Positions 16,100-24,892 of a DNA stretch of 64,000 bases are shown here, piece by piece. Source of the stretch: Bacteroidota bacterium (lineage in GTDB: Bacteria > Bacteroidota > Ignavibacteria > Ignavibacteriales > Ignavibacteriaceae). The stretch lies in assembly GCA_021824145.1 (NCBI GenBank), contig JAKALM010000001.1:1-64000 (forward strand). Reading direction: 5' to 3'. The position numbers and the translations under genes are program-made. A model generated the notes under the pieces. The model was not told the origin of the DNA. It worked only from the letters and a program-made list of their open reading frames with translations, and did not search any database. Position 1 is the first letter of the stretch, and every line of letters begins with the position of its first letter.

Positions 16100-16594
16100 T
16101 TGAAGTCATTAACAAAAGCTCTTATAATTTCTGTCATGATTTTGCTGGTTGGATTTACAATTGTCTCGAATGAAACTAGTCCAATGTCTGTACCGGTAAA
16201 TAATATAGAAACAACTTCTGTTAATAATGACGAAAATACAGTAAGAACATCAATCGTTAATTATATAGACAAAGGGAATATGACCGCTTCCTGGTATGGA
16301 CCACAGTTTCATGGCAAAACTACCGCAAACGGTGAGGTTTTCAATCAATTAGCCTACACTGCTGCCAGTAAGAGTCTTAGGTTCGGTACTCTTTTAAAGG
16401 TGACAAACCTAAGAAACAATAAATCAGTAATTGTAAGAATAAATGATAGAGGACCTTACATTGATGGAAGACAATTAGATCTTTCCAAAGCGGCTGCCCA
16501 GGCTCTAGGAATGGTAAGAAGAGGAGTGATTAGAGTAAAAGTTCAGCAGCTCAGCTTAAAGGGTGTAAACTTCCCGGTCATAACACTGAATTAG
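16100..16594 (+). CDS. rlpA: RlpA-like septal-ring protein / lytic transglycosylase family
   Basis: A 164-aa exported protein with an N-terminal signal segment and a double-psi beta-barrel domain (about 60-155): TASWYGPQFHGKTTANGE, FGTLLKVTNL, VRINDRGPYIDGRQLDLSKAAA. These are the hallmark motifs of RlpA proteins, which cleave naked glycan strands of peptidoglycan in some bacteria. No SPOR domain is present, so it is a short family member whose septal targeting is uncertain. The start is TTG at 16100, supported by a GAGAGG ribosome-binding site 7-10 nt upstream; the next ATG (16136) would cut the signal peptide. Confidence 0.88.
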   Translation: MKSLTKALIISVMILLVGFTIVSNETSPMSVPVNNIETTSVNNDENTVRTSIVNYIDKGNMTASWYGPQFHGKTTANGEVFNQLAYTAASKSLRFGTLLKVTNLRNNKSVIVRINDRGPYIDGRQLDLSKAAAQALGMVRRGVIRVKVQQLSLKGVNFPVITLN

Positions 16595-16634
16595 ATTTTG
16601 CCAGCTAAGTTTGGTAATTTTAATTCTTCAAAAT

Positions 16635-16663
16635 AAAACCCGGCAATTATGTCGGGTTTTTTT
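16635..16663 (+). terminator. Terminator after the RlpA-like gene
   Basis: AAAACCCGGC (16635-16644) pairs with GTCGGGTTTT (16651-16660) with one G-U-type mismatch, followed by a T-run. It lies 40 bp after the stop codon. Confidence 0.85.
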
Positions 16664-16762
16664 ATTTCAATTTATTTGAGAAGAAATGATTAAATTTAGA
16701 TTAAAGTTTATAATTTTATAACCAATTTAAATCCCATTTAACCCTATTGTGGAAAAATAATT

Positions 16763-17314
16763 ATGAAGCTAAACCTAGGATGTGGCAAAGACTTAAAAGA
16801 AGGGTATGTAAACCTCGACCTTGTAGATTATGGCGGAAATATGATTCACGATATAAACTCATTTCCGTATCCTTTTGAAGACAATACTTTTGACGAAGTT
16901 TTTGCTTCCCACGTGCTTGAGCATCTGGATAGTTTCCATAAAACAGTAACTGAACTTTATAGAATTATAAAGCCCAATGGATTATTGATTGTATATGTTC
17001 CATTTTTTCTTAACACCAAATATTTTGGCGAGCCGGACCATAAAATTCCGTTTTCTATAAGATCATTTGATAATTATGAGTATATCGGCAACCGGAAATT
17101 GAAGTTTTACGAAAAATGGAAATTAAATCATCGAACCAACTACGAAGGTAAAGCCCAATTTGAAGTTCTAGAAAAGAAGTTCATAACATCCCATTTTATT
17201 CCTCTTAAATGGATGGATTATATTTTGAATATTGAGCCCGTAATCTATGAGAGATTTTTTGCAGGTATATTTTCACCCGAAGAGGTTTATTTCAAGCTGC
17301 GGATTGTAAAATAA
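16763..17314 (+). CDS. Class I SAM-dependent methyltransferase
   Basis: A 183-aa soluble protein with Rossmann-fold motif I, LNLGCGKDLKEGYVNLDL (residues 3-20), an acidic motif after VNLD, and motif LEHLDSFHKTVTELYRIIKPNGLLIVYVP typical of methyltransferase family 11. Substrate not deducible; such short enzymes near envelope genes often methylate sugars or lipids. Monocistronic between the rlpA terminator and a convergent DUF423 gene. Confidence 0.85.
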   Translation: MKLNLGCGKDLKEGYVNLDLVDYGGNMIHDINSFPYPFEDNTFDEVFASHVLEHLDSFHKTVTELYRIIKPNGLLIVYVPFFLNTKYFGEPDHKIPFSIRSFDNYEYIGNRKLKFYEKWKLNHRTNYEGKAQFEVLEKKFITSHFIPLKWMDYILNIEPVIYERFFAGIFSPEEVYFKLRIVK

Positions 17315-17323
17315 ATGATTGGA

Positions 17324-17695
17324 CTAACTATTTTTTTCTTTAAATGCTTGGATAATTAAAAGAAGCCAACCTATTAAAAAGCTTATTCCTCCAAAAGGAG
17401 TTATTATTGCAAATACAATTGCACTGGTAACCGCATAAAGGTAAAGTGAAAATGAAAACAGAATAATTCCAATCAAAAAAAACAAAGCACTTATTAAATA
17501 CTTAGTTTGTCCTGACAAAGCAATTGCTAAAATCGTAATTGAATGGAGAAGATGATAGATTACACCGGTTTTATAAATTTCCAACCTGTCTGGCGAAAGT
17601 ACGTTTCTTAAACCATGTGCGCCAAAAGCTCCAATTGCAACACTGGTAAATCCGCAAATGCCGGAGATAATAATCCAAAGTTTTACATTCTTCAT
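17324..17695 (-). CDS. DUF423 (YgdD-like) membrane protein
   Basis: A 123-aa protein with four predicted transmembrane helices and the family motif GAFGAHGLRNVLSPDR (from residue about 22), plus the conserved YHLLHSITIL and TPFGGISFLIGW segments. Family members (YgdD) are small inner-membrane proteins of unknown function. Transcribed divergently from uvrB and convergent with the methyltransferase gene. Confidence 0.9.
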   Translation of the reverse strand: MKNVKLWIIISGICGFTSVAIGAFGAHGLRNVLSPDRLEIYKTGVIYHLLHSITILAIALSGQTKYLISALFFLIGIILFSFSLYLYAVTSAIVFAIITPFGGISFLIGWLLLIIQAFKEKNS

Positions 17696-17787
17696 AAATT
17701 ACCTTAGGAAATTAAAAGCGAAATAAATACATTTAATCACCAACTTGAAATTAGTAAATTAAAATCGAAAAAATTAATCCACGTACA

Positions 17788-19800
17788 ATGAACAAATTTG
17801 AGCTAAAGTCCAATTATGAACCTTCGGGTGATCAACCGAAAGCAATAAAAGAATTAACTGAAGGAATAATTCGTGGCGACAAATTCCAAACCCTGCTTGG
17901 TGTTACAGGAAGCGGAAAAACTTTTTCTATTTCAAATGTAATTAAAGAGATTAACAAACCAACTCTCATTATTTCTCATAATAAAACTTTAGCCGCTCAG
18001 CTTTATTCGGAATTCAAATCATTTTTCCCCAATAATGCAGTTGAATTTTTTATAAGCTATTATGATTATTACCAGCCGGAAGCTTACGTCGTTTCAAGTG
18101 ATTTGTATATTGAAAAAGATTTTACGATAAATGAGGAAATTGATCGTTTAAGATTAAAAGCAACAACTGCTTTGATTGAAGGAAGAAATGATGTAATTGT
18201 TGTGGCAAGTGTAAGCTGCATTTATGGAATTGGTGCACCTCAAGAATATGCAAAGCAAATTATATTTTTAAAAAAAGGATTGAATGTTCAGCGGAAAAAA
18301 CTTTTACGAGATTTAATAGACATTCATTATGTAAGAAATGACGTAGATTTTACTCGCGGAACCTTTAGAGCGCGTGGCGATGTTGTAGAAATAATTCCAG
18401 CATATCAATATGACGAAGCAGTTAGAATTGAATTTTGGGATGATGATATTGAAAAACTTTCGATAATTGATTCGATAACCGGCGATGTTATTCGTGAAGT
18501 TGATTCAGTGCCGATTTATCCGGCTAAATATTTTGTCTCGGATCGAGATCAAATGCAAAAAGCAATTTATGGAATTGAAAAGGAACTGGAAGAGCAATTA
18601 AAATATTTTAGGAAAGAAGAAAAATATTTGGAGGCTCAAAGGCTTGAGCAACGTACAAAATTTGATATTGAAATGATGAAGGAAATAGGCTACTGTTCGG
18701 GAATTGAAAACTATTCCCGCCATATGGATGGTCGTAAGCCAGGAACTCGTCCTTATAACTTGATTGATTATTTTCCTAAAGACTTTCTAATGATAATCGA
18801 TGAATCGCACGTTACAATTCCGCAGCTAAGAGCAATGTATAATGGTGATCGTAAACGAAAAGAAACTTTAGTTGAATACGGCTTTCGGCTTCCATCGGCA
18901 CTTGATAACCGCCCTATGAAGTTTGAAGAATTTGAAGGTATGCTTAACCAAGTTATTTTTGTTAGCGCAACGCCAGCAGATTTTGAACTTGAAAAAAGCG
19001 GCGGCGTAGTGGTTGAACAAATTATCCGTCCAACCGGATTACTCGATCCGGAAATAGAAGTTCGCCCGATTAAAGGACAAATTGATGACTTGATTGGAGA
19101 AATTAGGCAACGCGCATTGCGAGAAGAAAGAATTTTGGTAACAACACTAACAAAAAAAATGGCTGAAGATTTATCTGATTATCTTGATAAAATTGGAATT
19201 AAAGTTAGATATATTCACAGCGATATCGATGCACTTGAGCGGGTTGAAATTCTTCGTGATTTAAGAATCGGTGATTTTGATGTACTTATTGGTGTCAATC
19301 TTTTAAGAGAAGGATTAGACCTTCCTGAAGTTTCTTTAGTTGCCATTATTGATGCGGATAAAGAAGGATTTTTAAGAAGTGAAAGATCGCTAATGCAAAC
19401 TGCCGGAAGAACAGCAAGAAATGTGAACGGAAAAGTTATAATGTATGCTGATAAAATTACCGACTCAATGAGAAAAACAATTGATGAAACAAATAGAAGA
19501 CGTGCTTTACAGACTGAATATAATAAACAAAATAATATCGAGCCGAAAACTATTTATAAAAGTATGGAAGAAATTCTTTCTTCAACATCAATTGCAGATG
19601 TAAGAAAGAGAGAAGAAAAGGAAAATTATTCTTTTACTAAAGTCGCTGAGCCAGTTCTTAAATATATGAATACTGAACAAAAGCAGGATTTAATTGATCA
19701 ACTAACAGAACAAATGCATCAAGCAGCAAAAGATTTGGAATTTGAAAAAGCAGCTTCTTTAAGAGATGAAATAAATAGATTAAAGAAGTTGGTCAAGTAG
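17788..19800 (+). CDS. uvrB: Excinuclease ABC subunit B
   Basis: The 670-aa protein is full length for UvrB. It has Walker A GVTGSGKT (38-45), the beta-hairpin [11 protein letters not shown] near residue 92 that inserts between DNA strands, helicase motifs including [14 protein letters not shown] and TAGRTARN, and a C-terminal UVR motif (about 630-665) that binds UvrC. In nucleotide-excision repair UvrB verifies damage delivered by UvrA and positions UvrC. Starts at the ATG after a weak ribosome-binding context. It stands alone, ending at a hairpin shared with the convergent M1 gene. Confidence 0.98.
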   Translation: MNKFELKSNYEPSGDQPKAIKELTEGIIRGDKFQTLLGVTGSGKTFSISNVIKEINKPTLIISHNKTLAAQLYSEFKSFFPNNAVEFFISYYDYYQPEAYVVSSDLYIEKDFTINEEIDRLRLKATTALIEGRNDVIVVASVSCIYGIGAPQEYAKQIIFLKKGLNVQRKKLLRDLIDIHYVRNDVDFTRGTFRARGDVVEIIPAYQYDEAVRIEFWDDDIEKLSIIDSITGDVIREVDSVPIYPAKYFVSDRDQMQKAIYGIEKELEEQLKYFRKEEKYLEAQRLEQRTKFDIEMMKEIGYCSGIENYSRHMDGRKPGTRPYNLIDYFPKDFLMIIDESHVTIPQLRAMYNGDRKRKETLVEYGFRLPSALDNRPMKFEEFEGMLNQVIFVSATPADFELEKSGGVVVEQIIRPTGLLDPEIEVRPIKGQIDDLIGEIRQRALREERILVTTLTKKMAEDLSDYLDKIGIKVRYIHSDIDALERVEILRDLRIGDFDVLIGVNLLREGLDLPEVSLVAIIDADKEGFLRSERSLMQTAGRTARNVNGKVIMYADKITDSMRKTIDETNRRRALQTEYNKQNNIEPKTIYKSMEEILSSTSIADVRKREEKENYSFTKVAEPVLKYMNTEQKQDLIDQLTEQMHQAAKDLEFEKAASLRDEINRLKKLVK

Positions 19801-19806
19801 ATATAA

Positions 19807-19832
19807 AAAAGCGGCTCATTAAAGCCGCTTTT
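19807..19832. terminator. Bidirectional terminator between uvrB and the M1 peptidase gene
   Basis: AAAAGCGGCT (19807-19816) pairs perfectly with AGCCGCTTTT (19823-19832) with a 6-nt loop. A and T tails on either side let it act on both convergent transcripts. Confidence 0.85.
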
Positions 19833-19864
19833 AACATTAATATGAAAAGTTAGAATTTCAATTT

Positions 19865-22303
19865 TCAACTTTCTCTATTCTTAATCTGAGCGATAGATCT
19901 TTTAATACTTTCTACAATTCTAAAATTAACTTCTTCTTTTTCTCTTTTTTCTAAAATTGGCAAAGCAGATTTATCTCCAATTCTTCCCAATTCATTTACG
20001 GAAATCAAACGAACAATCCAATATGGGTCATCACTAAATTTTTCGAGAAGCTTTATAGTATTATTTTTATTAGCATCATGTTGAACAAGAGTCATCACGC
20101 TTCTAATTCTTATTGGTTCCGGCTGACCGTATTCAGCAAACTTTTCAGCTTCACTGTAAGCTTTTAACGAATCAATTTTTGTTAAAGCATCAAGAGCAGC
20201 CGTTCTTATTACTTCCTGCTGGGAATTAATTTTTAGCGCTTGGTCAATTGCTGGTAAAGCTTTTGAAGAATCCAACTTAGAATATGCGGTTAATGCAGCG
20301 GCTCTTACAAAATAGTTTTTATCTTTTTCAAATTTATTCTTAAATAAATCACCCGTTTTTGAATCATTAAAGTTAGCAAGTGAATTAATTGCATTAACTT
20401 GTACTCTTGCATCTTTATCATTAAGTGCAGCAATTAAAGCCTGCTCAACACTTTCTTGTTTGCTGCTGCCTAAAATTTTTGCACATTCGGCTCTAACTGC
20501 CCAGAACGAATCTTTCTTCAAAACATTTTCAAGAGCGTTAACAGATGCTTCGCTATTTGTTTTTTCTAATTGATCTGCTGCCCAAATTCTGCCGTCAACA
20601 TCTTTATCATTCTGCAGCTGATAAACAAGTTCTTCAGCAGATTTCTTGAAATCCATTTCCTTTAATAATTCATGGCCTTCATCAAAATTAACCATTAAGG
20701 GCAGGTCTTTAACATCAAACGAAAAAGTATTTTCTAGCGAATCTACCCAAACTCTTTTTATAATTTTTTCGGATGGCGTTTCAATGTAAACTTCAACTGG
20801 CATTTTATAAACTGGAGTTAAACTGTCAACTTTCTGTGTTTGATCTACTGTCATTATTAATTTGTGAATATCGGGATTGTAATTATATTTTACTTTGAAT
20901 ACAGGATGGCCAGCTTTATAAACCCATTCATCAAAAAACCAATAAAGATTTTGGCCGGTTGCTTCTTGTACAGCTTTTTCAAAATCATGAGTATCAACAT
21001 TGTGGAATTGATATTCTTTAACATAATGTTTTATCGCTTTAAAGAATAATTGATCGCCAAGAACAAAACGAAGCATGTTAAGAACATCTGCACCTCGTGG
21101 ATAAATATAAACTCCGAAAACATCATCGGGGGAATTGTATCTGTTGTACACAATAGGGCGGCGTTCACGTTTATCAGCATTAACAACCTGTTCTTGATCC
21201 TTTGACATTTCATAAACATAATGATCGTTGCCAAAAGCATGTTGTCCGTAAAGTGCTTCAAAGAAAGTTGCAAAACCTTCGTTTAGCCAGGCATTTGCCC
21301 AATTGCGGCAAGTTAACAAATCGCCAAACCATTGATGCGCAGTTTCATGAGAAACTAAATCAGTTGAGTTAGTTTGCGGCTCTGCATTCTTATCATGAAA
21401 TGTTGTGTTGGTTAAAGTAATTGCAGAAACATTTTCCATTCCGCCTTCAGTAAAATCCTGAACTGTTGAAAGCGAAAGTTTATCCCATTCATAATGATGG
21501 CCGGTTACTTCAGAAAAGAATTTTAAAATATCTGGAGTATGAGAAAAATTTTCCATCGCTTCATTTGCAAATTGCGGTTCAACATAATAATAGATTGGAA
21601 CATTATCCCATTTTGTTTTTAGGATTTTATATTTCCCGGCAACGATTGAATTCAAATAAACCACATGAGGTTTTTCTTCATCCCAATAAAAAGTTTTTGT
21701 GCGATCTTTTTTGTCTGTGGTAGTTTTCTTCAAAAGTCCATTTGAAACGACGACCCAATCTTCAGGCACAGTTGCAGTTAAGGAACTTGTGCTGAAATCA
21801 TCTGGATAGTCGTGGCAAGGATACCAATATTGTGCATCTTCAGATTCACTTTGGCTCCATATTTCCGGAATTCTTTTGGGGTAAGCTTTATCCGGTAATA
21901 TAAAGAAAATTCCTTTTTTCGGAATAGTTGAATAAGTAATTGAATAAGTTAAAGTATCATCCAAGCCATAATTCTTGTCAAGATTTATTGAAAGAATTTT
22001 ACCATCATAATTAAAAGAAAGGTTTTTCCCATTTAAAATTACCTTATCAATTTTCATGTCAACGGCATTAAGGTGAATAGTTTTATAATCATTTAAAAAT
22101 GGAACTATTTTTTCAGTAGCAACACCAAGTACTTCTTTCTTTTCAATATTAAAATGAAAATTTAGACCGAGGTGAATCATGTGAAATTCCTTATTTGGCG
22201 CATGATGAATTGGAAGCGGTTGAGAATGATCTCTCATTTGACCAATAGCGAATGAAGTAAGAATTAATAGGACAAATCCAATTCTACCTAAGAATTTTTG
22301 CAT
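19865..22303 (-). CDS. M1 family aminopeptidase with C-terminal HEAT repeats
   Basis: A secreted zinc metallopeptidase of 812 aa. A signal peptide (1-22) precedes the N-terminal beta domain, the exopeptidase motif GGMEN (about 289) and the zinc site HETAH (His319, Glu320, His323) with the third ligand Glu342 in WLNEGFATFFE. The segment 560-805 holds HEAT-like helical repeats (for example AEELVYQLQNDKDVDGRIWAADQL and DARVQVNAINSLANF) instead of the usual ERAP1-type C-terminal domain. The family removes N-terminal amino acids from peptides. AGGAG ribosome-binding site 6 nt before the ATG. Gene stands alone. Confidence 0.94.
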   Translation of the reverse strand: MQKFLGRIGFVLLILTSFAIGQMRDHSQPLPIHHAPNKEFHMIHLGLNFHFNIEKKEVLGVATEKIVPFLNDYKTIHLNAVDMKIDKVILNGKNLSFNYDGKILSINLDKNYGLDDTLTYSITYSTIPKKGIFFILPDKAYPKRIPEIWSQSESEDAQYWYPCHDYPDDFSTSSLTATVPEDWVVVSNGLLKKTTTDKKDRTKTFYWDEEKPHVVYLNSIVAGKYKILKTKWDNVPIYYYVEPQFANEAMENFSHTPDILKFFSEVTGHHYEWDKLSLSTVQDFTEGGMENVSAITLTNTTFHDKNAEPQTNSTDLVSHETAHQWFGDLLTCRNWANAWLNEGFATFFEALYGQHAFGNDHYVYEMSKDQEQVVNADKRERRPIVYNRYNSPDDVFGVYIYPRGADVLNMLRFVLGDQLFFKAIKHYVKEYQFHNVDTHDFEKAVQEATGQNLYWFFDEWVYKAGHPVFKVKYNYNPDIHKLIMTVDQTQKVDSLTPVYKMPVEVYIETPSEKIIKRVWVDSLENTFSFDVKDLPLMVNFDEGHELLKEMDFKKSAEELVYQLQNDKDVDGRIWAADQLEKTNSEASVNALENVLKKDSFWAVRAECAKILGSSKQESVEQALIAALNDKDARVQVNAINSLANFNDSKTGDLFKNKFEKDKNYFVRAAALTAYSKLDSSKALPAIDQALKINSQQEVIRTAALDALTKIDSLKAYSEAEKFAEYGQPEPIRIRSVMTLVQHDANKNNTIKLLEKFSDDPYWIVRLISVNELGRIGDKSALPILEKREKEEVNFRIVESIKRSIAQIKNRES

Positions 22304-22453
22304 TTTGATCTCCTAAAAAAATGAAAAATGAATTTTAATTTTCTGAAATCTTTATAAATGTTGTTAAACTTAAAATGTAATTTATTGGAAGAATTTGTTA
22401 TTTATCACTTTTGGGGAAAAATTTTGATGAACGGTAAATAGTTGATGCAAATT

Positions 22454-23245
22454 TTAGTTTTTAAAATTATTTATAAAAAAAATAGGCGAGATTTCATTTT
22501 TTAATTGCTCGTGTTTATAATTTATTTTTTCTAAAAATAATCCCGAGGGAGGTGCTGTATATTTTGCCGGAATATTTGATTTGTTAGTTAGAAAAAATTT
22601 TAAATCTTCAGATTTCATTTTACCACGGCCAATTTCCACTAGCGTACCAACCATTCGCCTAACCATTTTCCATAGAAAATGAGAGCCGGAAATTCTAATC
22701 AGAATTAAATCACCGATTTCTTTTAATTCAACATTTTCAATTAATACTTTGGTAGATTTTTCTTCTTTGTCTTCATCAGCAAAAGAGGAAAAATCGTTCA
22801 TTCCTAAAAATTCTTTTGAAGCTGATTCCATTGCTTTAAAATTTAATTTATCTTTAATCCACCAGACGTAATTTTTGCCGAAAGCCGTCCGACGTTTAGA
22901 AATCTGATAAATATAGCTGCGCGAAACAGCATCGTGGCGGGAGTGGAATTGAGGATGTGTTTTTTCAATTTCCAAAATATTAATATCGTGGGGAATAAGA
23001 TCATTAAATTTCATCTTTATGATTTCTGGTGCTAGCATTGTTTTAACCTCAAGATGTGCAATTTGGCAAAGAGCATGAACTCCGCTGTCGGTTCTTCCCG
23101 AACCTTGAATATCCAATTTTAATTTAGGAAAAATTTCTTCAGCGGCTTTAATTAACGTACCCTGAATAGTTTTTGCATTATTCTGCTTTTGCCAGCCGCT
23201 GTATCGTGTTCCGTCGTATTCTAAATAAATTTTGAAGCGAGACAT
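22454..23245 (-). CDS. truA: tRNA pseudouridine synthase A
   Basis: The enzyme converts uridines 38-40 of the tRNA anticodon stem-loop to pseudouridine. The 263-aa protein has the TruA catalytic segment GSGRTDSGVHA with the essential Asp53, the N-terminal LEYDGTRYSGWQKQ and the C-terminal FLWKMVRRMVGTLVEIGRGK. It lies downstream of queD, another tRNA-modification gene, with a 115-bp gap, so they may or may not be cotranscribed. Confidence 0.96.
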   Translation of the reverse strand: MSRFKIYLEYDGTRYSGWQKQNNAKTIQGTLIKAAEEIFPKLKLDIQGSGRTDSGVHALCQIAHLEVKTMLAPEIIKMKFNDLIPHDINILEIEKTHPQFHSRHDAVSRSYIYQISKRRTAFGKNYVWWIKDKLNFKAMESASKEFLGMNDFSSFADEDKEEKSTKVLIENVELKEIGDLILIRISGSHFLWKMVRRMVGTLVEIGRGKMKSEDLKFFLTNKSNIPAKYTAPPSGLFLEKINYKHEQLKNEISPIFFINNFKN

Positions 23246-23359
23246 CTAAAGTATTAAAAATTCAAAATGAAAAATTAAATTGATCTGATTAAAAAAAAAT
23301 TAATGAAGATTTATTCTTTAAGAAATTTTGCAATTATAAAAATTATTAAGCAATTGTTT

Positions 23360-23776
23360 TTAGCTTAATTCAATTTCTTCTTCTGCATAATCATCTGGAG
23401 TTTCACAAACTCTTACTTTTACTTTATGAATATTAGCAGGAAGGTTTGAATTTTTAATTTCATTAAGGAAAAATCTTGTCATATTTTCAACTGTGGATTG
23501 GAAGTCAACTACAATTTTTTTAGAATTCATTTTTTCAAGGAATTCCAAAACAATTTTATCATCTTTATGCACTAAAAATGCATGATCCATTTTTTCAACA
23601 AGCGGCTCAATGGCATCTTTCAAATGATAATAATCCATTACCATTCCGCTTTCAAGAACGTCACCATCAATTTCAACAAGCATTTTATATGAATGGCCAT
23701 GAATGTTTTTGCATTTACCAAAGTGTTCCGGAAGCCGGTGGCCCATTTCCCAATTAAATTCTTTTGCAATTTTCAT
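23360..23776 (-). CDS. queD: 6-carboxytetrahydropterin synthase
   Basis: The second enzyme of queuosine/7-deazaguanine biosynthesis converts 7,8-dihydroneopterin triphosphate to 6-carboxy-5,6,7,8-tetrahydropterin. From the ATG at 23776 (138 aa) the zinc ligands are His13, His26 and His28 and the active-site Cys is Cys22 (HFGKCKNIHGHSY). The last Glu of the C-terminal CETPDDYAEEEIEL segment is family-typical. A longer frame from 23803 exists, but the 23776 start overlaps the queE stop by one base (TAATG), which indicates translational coupling. Confidence 0.94.
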   Translation of the reverse strand: MKIAKEFNWEMGHRLPEHFGKCKNIHGHSYKMLVEIDGDVLESGMVMDYYHLKDAIEPLVEKMDHAFLVHKDDKIVLEFLEKMNSKKIVVDFQSTVENMTRFFLNEIKNSNLPANIHKVKVRVCETPDDYAEEEIELS

Positions 23777-24414
23777 TAAACGCCTTTTGTGTTTGGTTCC
23801 CAAATAAATTTGTGCATTTGAAGCTGGAATCTTACATCCAGTTTATCTGTCAGTATCCATTCGACTAAAGTTACAGGTTCAAGTTTCCCGAAGACAACAG
23901 AAAAAAGAACATTACATTTAGCGGAAAGATTATAATTTTTAAGCGTTTCTTTTGTCCAGTCATAATCTTCTCTTGTTCCTATTACAAACTTAACTTCGTC
24001 TTCTGGTTTTAAAAAGTTGATATTTTCATATAGATTTTTTTTCACCATTCCGCTGGATGGACATTTTAAATCCATTATGATTTTTACTTTTTCATCAATT
24101 TTATTAATTGGTAGACTGCCGCCAGTCTCCAGCAAAACTTCAAATCCATCATTGCACAATCTTTTCATTAAATCAATACTTTCATTTTGGAAAAGAGGTT
24201 CACCGCCGGTAATTTCTACCAGATTACATTGAAATTTTTTAATTTCATCAATTATTTGGTCTATTGTATAATCTTTACCTTCAAAAAAAGCATATTCTGT
24301 ATCACAATAAGAACAGCGAAGATTGCAATAAGTCAGCCTAACAAAAACGCATGGAAGCCCGGCTTTTGTGCTTTCGCCTTGAATAGAAAAGTATATTTCG
24401 TTAACCTTAAGCAT
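23776..24414 (-). CDS. queE: 7-carboxy-7-deazaguanine synthase (radical SAM)
   Basis: This enzyme rearranges carboxytetrahydropterin to 7-carboxy-7-deazaguanine in queuosine synthesis. The 212-aa protein has a short radical-SAM cluster motif, Cys30, Cys34 and Cys37 (TYCNLRCSYCDTEYAF), the start FSIQGES and ITGGEPLFQ near residue 85. It is coupled to queD by a TAATG junction. No queC or queF is within the window, so the pathway is completed elsewhere or is used for tRNA or DNA deazaguanine modification. Divergent from rpsT. Confidence 0.95.
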   Translation of the reverse strand: MLKVNEIYFSIQGESTKAGLPCVFVRLTYCNLRCSYCDTEYAFFEGKDYTIDQIIDEIKKFQCNLVEITGGEPLFQNESIDLMKRLCNDGFEVLLETGGSLPINKIDEKVKIIMDLKCPSSGMVKKNLYENINFLKPEDEVKFVIGTREDYDWTKETLKNYNLSAKCNVLFSVVFGKLEPVTLVEWILTDKLDVRFQLQMHKFIWEPNTKGV

Positions 24415-24477
24415 GTTTTTGGTTAAAATAATCAGTAATTTTCATTAAATAAGATTTCAAAATTACAAAAGATAAAT

Positions 24478-24508
24478 TTGACATCAAACTTAGGTTTCCC
24501 TATATTTG
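24478..24508 (+). promoter_or_regulatory. Promoter of rpsT
   Basis: TTGACA (24478-24483), 17 nt, TATATTTG (24501-24508): a near-ideal Bacteroidota promoter (-33 and -7 boxes) 39 bp before the rpsT ATG. A ribosomal protein gene fits a strong promoter. Confidence 0.75.
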
Positions 24509-24546
24509 GGCTCAAAATTTGTTAATATATTAAGGATTTTTTCGAA

Positions 24547-24810
24547 ATGGCAAGTCATAAATCGGCTAAGAAAAGAATTCGTACTAATGCTAGAAAACGT
24601 ATGGTAAATAAAATTGCCGAATCTAAAATTAAAACAGTTGTAAAAAAGGCGCTTTCAACAACCGAAAAAGAACAAGCTGAGAAATTATATAAAGAAGCAG
24701 TAGCTATTTTAGATAGAAGTACTACAAAAGGAAAAATCCACATTAATACTGCTTCCAGAAAAAAAGCTGCATTGACGAAACATTTAAACAGCTTAACAGC
24801 GGCTAAATAG
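24547..24810 (+). CDS. rpsT: 30S ribosomal protein S20
   Basis: The 87-aa, very basic protein matches S20 in length and sequence pattern: SHKSAKKRIRTNARKR at the N-terminus and NTASRKKAALTKHLN near the C-terminus. S20 binds 16S rRNA early in small-subunit assembly. Preceded by AAGGA and a strong promoter; followed by a terminator. Monocistronic. Confidence 0.97.
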   Translation: MASHKSAKKRIRTNARKRMVNKIAESKIKTVVKKALSTTEKEQAEKLYKEAVAILDRSTTKGKIHINTASRKKAALTKHLNSLTAAK

Positions 24811-24838
24811 TTTCTTGCACTAACTTACCTTGTGTTAC

Positions 24839-24870
24839 AAAGGCTCTTCATTTATTTGAAGAGCCTTTTT
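24839..24870 (+). terminator. Terminator of rpsT
   Basis: AAAGGCTCTTC (24839-24849) pairs perfectly with GAAGAGCCTTT (24858-24868) and is followed by T-rich sequence. It may also act weakly on the convergent GlmU-like gene. Confidence 0.88.
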
Positions 24871-24892
24871 GTTTTTTAGTCCTATTAAAATA